NCBI GenBank assembly: GCA_005880755.1
Contig: VBGV01000238.1
Span: forward strand, 1 to 8,556
Reading direction: 5' to 3'
DNA length: 8,556 nucleotides
Source: Chloroflexota bacterium
GTDB taxonomy: Bacteria; Chloroflexota; Dormibacteria; Dormibacterales; Dormibacteraceae
Numbering within the stretch: position 1 is the stretch's first letter; the number at the start of each line of letters is the position of its first letter. The notes beneath the pieces are model-generated. The model was given only the letters and a program-made list of their open reading frames with translations, did not search any database and had not been told where the DNA came from. Both the position numbers and the translations under genes were made by a program. Positions 4,838 through 8,556 of this stretch are shown here, in pieces.

Positions 4838-7800
4838 TTGTTCCTCAAGTCCCTGCAATTGCTGGGCTTCAAAACCTTTGCCCGGCAGACCGAGATCCAG
4901 TTCGACGGCGGCGTGACCGCCATCGTGGGCCCGAACGGCTCCGGTAAGACGAACATCGTCGACGCCGTCAAGTGGGTGCTCGGCTCCGGCCAGGCGCGCG
5001 ACATCCGTGGCCGGAAGATGGAGGAGGTCATCTACGCCGGCGGCGAGCGCCGCTCTCGCGCCTCCTTCGCCGAGGTCACCATGGTTTTCGACAACAGCGC
5101 CGGGCGCCTGCCGGTCGACTACCACGAGGTCGCCATCAAGCGCCGGGTCGAGCGCGACGGCGAGAGCGACTACTTCCTGAACGGCACCCGAGTGCGGCGC
5201 CGGGACCTCATCCACCTGCTCGCCTCGACCGGCCTCACGGTGGACTCCTACGCGATCATCGACCAGCACGACATCGAGCACATCGTCGTCTGCTCGCCCG
5301 CCGAGCGCCGGCAGCTGCTCGAGGAGGGCGCGCAGGTCCGCGGCGTGAAAGCCCGGCGCCAGGAGGCAGTTCAGAAGCTGCAGGAGCTGGCGGCCAACCT
5401 GCTCCGGCTCGAAGACCTCAAGTCAGAGCTGGCTCCGAGGCTCGATGCGCTGCGCGTCCAGGCCGCCGCGGCCCGCGAGGCATCCGAGGCCACAGCGAGA
5501 CTCGAGCTCTTGCGCGGCAGCATCGTCTGGGAGGAGTGGCGCGAGGCGCGTGACGCGCACCGCCGCGCCTCGACCCAAGCGCAAGGCCTGGAGCGGAAGC
5601 TGATCGAGGCACGCGAGCAGGCGCGCATAGCCGAGGACGAATTCCAGTCCGGGCGAACCGCCATGCAGTCGGCTCAGGACCAGCGCCTCGCGAGGCAACG
5701 CACCCTCGGCCAGGTGCGGCTTCAGCTGTCCGAAGCTGAGCACCGGCTGCAGCTGGCGGAGGAGCGGCTGGAAAACCGCCGTGCGGTGGCCGCGGAGGCG
5801 CGTCGGTCGGACACTGAGGCCCGCGCCCTGCTCGATGCCGCGGTGGCGCTGCGGTCGCAGCTGACAAACGAGCTCGCCGAGGCCGATAAAGCCATCGACC
5901 CAGCGGCCGAGATTCCGCCGGAGCCTGAAGAGCCCGACGCCGCACCGGCCCACGAGGCACGGAAGAACGCGGAACACGCGCGCCGTGCTGCGGCGGTTGG
6001 TGCGTCATCGGTGGCCGGACTGCGGACCCGACGCGAATTCCTTGAGGAGCAGTCGGCACAGGTGGCCAGAGCCACAGCTGCCGCCTCGACCCTGGCCCAG
6101 GCCGAAACGTCGGTCGCTCACGCACTGGAGCGCGCGCAGAAGGCGGAGCAGGCGACGGTCGCGCTCGCAAGGCTCGGTGCCGAGCTCGAGGGCATCGATT
6201 CGTTGAGGCCACCATCAGGACATGGCTTGAGGCTTGGCGACGTGATGACGGCCAGGCCCGGTTCCGAGGCCGCGCTTTCCGCGGTGCTCGGGTCGCTGGT
6301 CGACGCGATCGTCACCTCCGACGAAGCATCGGCGGCGCGGTCGATCATGGGTGCGGACCACCAGGTCACAGCGCTTTATCCGGTTGACACGCCCCAACCC
6401 GGGGACGGATCGCTTTATCACCTCGTCGACGTGCGCGACGGCTACGAGCGCATAGCCCGACAGCTGCTCGGCGGCGTGGTCGTCGGCCGCGACGTCACCG
6501 CCGACGGCGTGTACCGAACAGCAGGGCTCGTGCGGGCGGGTGCCGATCCACGCATCGCGCTCGACGCGCGACGGGCAGAGCTGCGCCGGCGGATCGCGGC
6601 CGTTCAGACCGACGCGGACGACGGTCCGGAGGCAGCCGGCATCCTGCAAGCTGCCCAGTCGCATCTCACTGACCTTCGCGCCCAGGCCGCTGGAGCGGCG
6701 CGTGCAGAAGAGGTGGGGCGCCTGCTCGAGTCGACCCGTGCAGCCGAAGCAATAGAGCAGAGGAAGCTTGACGAGCTGGAGGGTGCTTGGGCCGACGCCG
6801 AGGAGCGAGCAGAGCGGCTGGGTCGCGAGCTGGACGCGCGTGTCCGTGAGGTCGCGGCGGAGCGCGCAGCGTTGCAGCAGCGCGAGCTGCAGCGCGAACG
6901 TTGGCGCGACCGCATCGACTCCCTGCGCCGGCAGGTTGGGCTCGTCGACGAGGACGTGAGCAGGTTGAGCGCGGGATCCGAGGAGCGGCGCCGCCATGTC
7001 GAAGAGGCCGAGCGCGCCGCCGAGACTGCGGTCGAGTCCGTGCCGGAACTCACGCGAGCGGCCGCAACGGCCCGCGAGGCTTTGGCGGCGGCCGAGCACG
7101 ACGCACCCGAGGACGATTCAGAGATGGCGGAGAGCGCCAAGCGCCTGGTCGCTCTCGAAGAGGCGCGGATCGACGCCCGCCTGCGCACGGGAACCCTCGA
7201 AGGCAACCTCGAGCTGATCACGCGCGAGACGGAGCTGCTGCAGGCACGGATGGACGAGATCCGCTCCCGCATGCCAGACGGCGTCGCGCCTGAAGAGATT
7301 CCCGGCGGCAAGTCCCGGGAGCGCGAAATGCGGGCCCTCGAGCGGCGGCTGGAAGAGATCGGTCCGACGAATGCCCTGGCCGAATCCGAATGCCGCGAGC
7401 TGGAGGAGCGATATCAGACCCTGGCGGAGCAGCTCGAGGACATCACCGCCGCCCGCACCGATCTCGAGGAGCTCATCGCGAAGCTTCGCCAGGAGGAGGA
7501 GTCGCGTTACGAAGCGGTCTTCGGCGCGGTGGCGGCGAACTTTCACGAGTACTTCGCCGAGCTGAATCCGGGAGGACGCGCGACCCTGCGCCACGCCGAC
7601 GGCGATGACGGCCCGCGCAGCGGTGTCGAGATCCTGGTCCAACCTCCTCGCAAGAGGCTGCAGAACGTGACGCTGCTCTCGTCGGGTGAGCGCTCACTCG
7701 CGGCGCTGGCGCTGGTGCTCGCGCTGGACGAGGTCAATCCAAGCCCGTTCACGATTCTCGACGAGGTCGACGCGGCCCTGGACGACGCCAACGTCGACCG

Positions 7801-7999
7801 CTTCGGGCAGATGGTCGCGCGGCTCGGCGCGCAGCGCCAGTTCCTGGTCATCACGCACAACCACGTGACCATGTCCTACGCATCGACGCTCTACGGGATC
7901 CATCTCGACGAGAGTGGCTCGTCGCACCTGGTGTCGGTGCGGCTGGACGACATCCGCAAGCCCGCAACACGAGCGGCGACCACAGCGCAAGCGGGCTGA
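4838..7999 (+). CDS. smc: Chromosome segregation ATPase SMC (compact, divergent)
   Basis: SMC dimers with ScpA/ScpB extrude or hold DNA loops and help separate chromosomes. The TTG start gives MFLKSLQLLGFKTFA, the typical SMC N-terminus. Walker A is GPNGSGKT (31-38). Then come IRGRKMEEVIYAG, FDNS, GESDYFLNG and Gln143 of the Q-loop. Coiled coil runs about 168-460, a hinge-like domain about 463-575, and a second coil to about 880 with GPTNALAE (842-849). The C-terminal head has Walker B TILDEVDAALD (972-982) and ITHNHVTM. At 1053 residues it is shorter than usual (about 1170-1190), in both arms and hinge. Motifs differ: IDQHD (141-145) for IGQG, EEGAQV (162-167) for EEAAGI, LSSGE (947-951) for LSGGE, and no Gly-Gly pairs in the hinge. 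A Pro-rich break (355-370, six Pro) interrupts the first arm. Gene order with ftsY supports SMC over another coiled-coil ATPase. scpA/scpB are not in the window. Confidence 0.92.
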   Translation: MFLKSLQLLGFKTFARQTEIQFDGGVTAIVGPNGSGKTNIVDAVKWVLGSGQARDIRGRKMEEVIYAGGERRSRASFAEVTMVFDNSAGRLPVDYHEVAIKRRVERDGESDYFLNGTRVRRRDLIHLLASTGLTVDSYAIIDQHDIEHIVVCSPAERRQLLEEGAQVRGVKARRQEAVQKLQELAANLLRLEDLKSELAPRLDALRVQAAAAREASEATARLELLRGSIVWEEWREARDAHRRASTQAQGLERKLIEAREQARIAEDEFQSGRTAMQSAQDQRLARQRTLGQVRLQLSEAEHRLQLAEERLENRRAVAAEARRSDTEARALLDAAVALRSQLTNELAEADKAIDPAAEIPPEPEEPDAAPAHEARKNAEHARRAAAVGASSVAGLRTRREFLEEQSAQVARATAAASTLAQAETSVAHALERAQKAEQATVALARLGAELEGIDSLRPPSGHGLRLGDVMTARPGSEAALSAVLGSLVDAIVTSDEASAARSIMGADHQVTALYPVDTPQPGDGSLYHLVDVRDGYERIARQLLGGVVVGRDVTADGVYRTAGLVRAGADPRIALDARRAELRRRIAAVQTDADDGPEAAGILQAAQSHLTDLRAQAAGAARAEEVGRLLESTRAAEAIEQRKLDELEGAWADAEERAERLGRELDARVREVAAERAALQQRELQRERWRDRIDSLRRQVGLVDEDVSRLSAGSEERRRHVEEAERAAETAVESVPELTRAAATAREALAAAEHDAPEDDSEMAESAKRLVALEEARIDARLRTGTLEGNLELITRETELLQARMDEIRSRMPDGVAPEEIPGGKSREREMRALERRLEEIGPTNALAESECRELEERYQTLAEQLEDITAARTDLEELIAKLRQEEESRYEAVFGAVAANFHEYFAELNPGGRATLRHADGDDGPRSGVEILVQPPRKRLQNVTLLSSGERSLAALALVLALDEVNPSPFTILDEVDAALDDANVDRFGQMVARLGAQRQFLVITHNHVTMSYASTLYGIHLDESGSSHLVSVRLDDIRKPATRAATTAQAG

Positions 8000-8556
8000 G
8001 CGAACCCAAGTCCAGCCTCTGGAGTCGTGTCGGAAGTCGCACGCGCGGCGCGCTATCCGCAGGTCTGCGCGCACTCAGCCCGCCGCTCGCGGATGGCTAT
8101 TACGTGGAGCTCGAGGAGCTGCTGCTGGCCGCCGACGTCGGTCCCGCGATGGCAGCCCGCCTCGCCGCCGGCGTGCGCTCGCGCGCGCCGCGCACACGCG
8201 ATGAAGCAGTCGAGACACTGGTCACCGTCGCGACGTCGCTCATGTCCACCAAACCACGCGGGCTTCAGCTCACAGGTAATCCCGCCTGCGTGCTGCTCTA
8301 TGGAATCAATGGGGCGGGGAAAACGACCACCGCAGGGAAGCTCGCATACCAGCTGCGCAACCAGGGTCGCCAACCGCTGGTCATCGCCGCCGACACCTAT
8401 CGTGCCGCGGGGATCGAGCAGATGGTCGCGTGGGCGGACCGTGCGGGCGTGCAGCACCTGGCAGGCTCGAGCGGCGCTGACCCGGCGTCGGTGGTGTTCG
8501 ACGGAGTGCAGACCGCGCGCAAGCGCGGCAACGACGTGGTGATCGCTGACACCGCG
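7996..8556 (+). CDS. ftsY: Signal recognition particle receptor FtsY (5' part)
   Basis: FtsY is the membrane-associated GTPase that docks SRP-ribosome complexes for co-translational insertion. The window holds the first 187 residues. The N-terminus SEPKSSLWSRVGSRTR is short and basic, with no acidic A domain. The N domain follows (ELEELLLAADVGPAMAARL), then the G domain with P-loop GINGAGKTTT (103-112), KLA, the DTYRAAGIEQM motif (DTFRAA..EQL in the family) and FDGVQTARKRGNDVVIADTA, cut just before the expected GRL. Start: no ATG/GTG/TTG is in frame until GTG 8104, which would remove 36 residues including the start of the N domain. CTG 7996 overlaps the smc TGA (CTGA) and yields the WSR...-type N-terminus seen in FtsY, so I chose it. 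No strong Shine-Dalgarno precedes it. The gene continues past the window. Confidence 0.92.
   Translation, partial: MSEPKSSLWSRVGSRTRGALSAGLRALSPPLADGYYVELEELLLAADVGPAMAARLAAGVRSRAPRTRDEAVETLVTVATSLMSTKPRGLQLTGNPACVLLYGINGAGKTTTAGKLAYQLRNQGRQPLVIAADTYRAAGIEQMVAWADRAGVQHLAGSSGADPASVVFDGVQTARKRGNDVVIADTA

Noticed and set aside
6215..7099. Minus-strand open frame of 294 codons opposite smc
   Set aside because: It is antisense to the SMC hinge and arm, with no recognisable motif or ribosome-binding site; a codon-bias shadow.
8027..8542. Open frame of 171 codons at the window end, + strand
   Set aside because: It overlaps ftsY in another frame; only the ftsY frame gives the P-loop and DTYRAA motifs.
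1..8556. Mobile elements, CRISPR arrays, tRNA/rRNA genes, toxin-antitoxin or defence systems
   Set aside because: No transposase, regularly spaced repeats, RNA-gene sequence or related protein motifs are visible; the window is a housekeeping cluster.

Overview
The window is a compact, very GC-rich bacterial housekeeping segment with every recognisable gene on the + strand. In order: the last codons of an unidentified gene, rsmD, coaD, a coiled-coil DivIVA/SepIVA-type protein, rpmF, fabD, a two-domain ABM+SnoaL protein, acpP, rnc, smc and the start of ftsY (cut by the window end). The rsmD-coaD-coiled coil-rpmF...rnc-smc-ftsY order is known from Actinobacteria, Chloroflexota and related GC-rich soil lineages. 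The coiled-coil gene, the divergent short SMC and the near-leaderless promoters suggest a Chloroflexota/Dormibacterota-like or deep actinobacterial organism. This placement is inference; there is no rRNA in the window.

Layout. Positions 2-1582 hold rsmD, coaD and the coiled-coil gene, joined by stop/start overlaps. Positions 1597-2718 hold rpmF-fabD behind a near-leaderless -10 box, closed by a hairpin at the fabD stop. Positions 2719-3642 hold a monocistronic cassette (ABM-SnoaL protein) with its own -35/-10-like promoter, an inverted repeat over the -10, a perfect Shine-Dalgarno and a strong 10-bp hairpin behind it. Positions 3653-4779 hold acpP-rnc behind another near-leaderless -10. Positions 4821-8556 hold smc-ftsY behind a third. 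No gap between genes exceeds 131 bases. I see no mobile element, CRISPR array, tRNA or rRNA.

How the genes fit together: CoaD makes the CoA precursor of the phosphopantetheine arm that AcpP carries, and FabD loads malonyl groups onto AcpP. RsmD and RpmF serve the ribosome, RNase III processes rRNA and other double-stranded RNA, SMC organises the chromosome, and FtsY receives SRP-bound ribosomes at the membrane.

Most striking: four genes appear to start at non-standard codons that overlap the upstream gene's stop. These are AUA for the coiled-coil gene, fabD and rnc, and CUG for ftsY. For rnc there is no ATG/GTG/TTG in frame ahead of the catalytic motif, so a non-standard start is forced unless the sequence is wrong. 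Several proteins also carry unusual substitutions: LSSGE for LSGGE and an altered region after the Q-loop in SMC, and Asn in place of a metal-binding Asp in RNase III.
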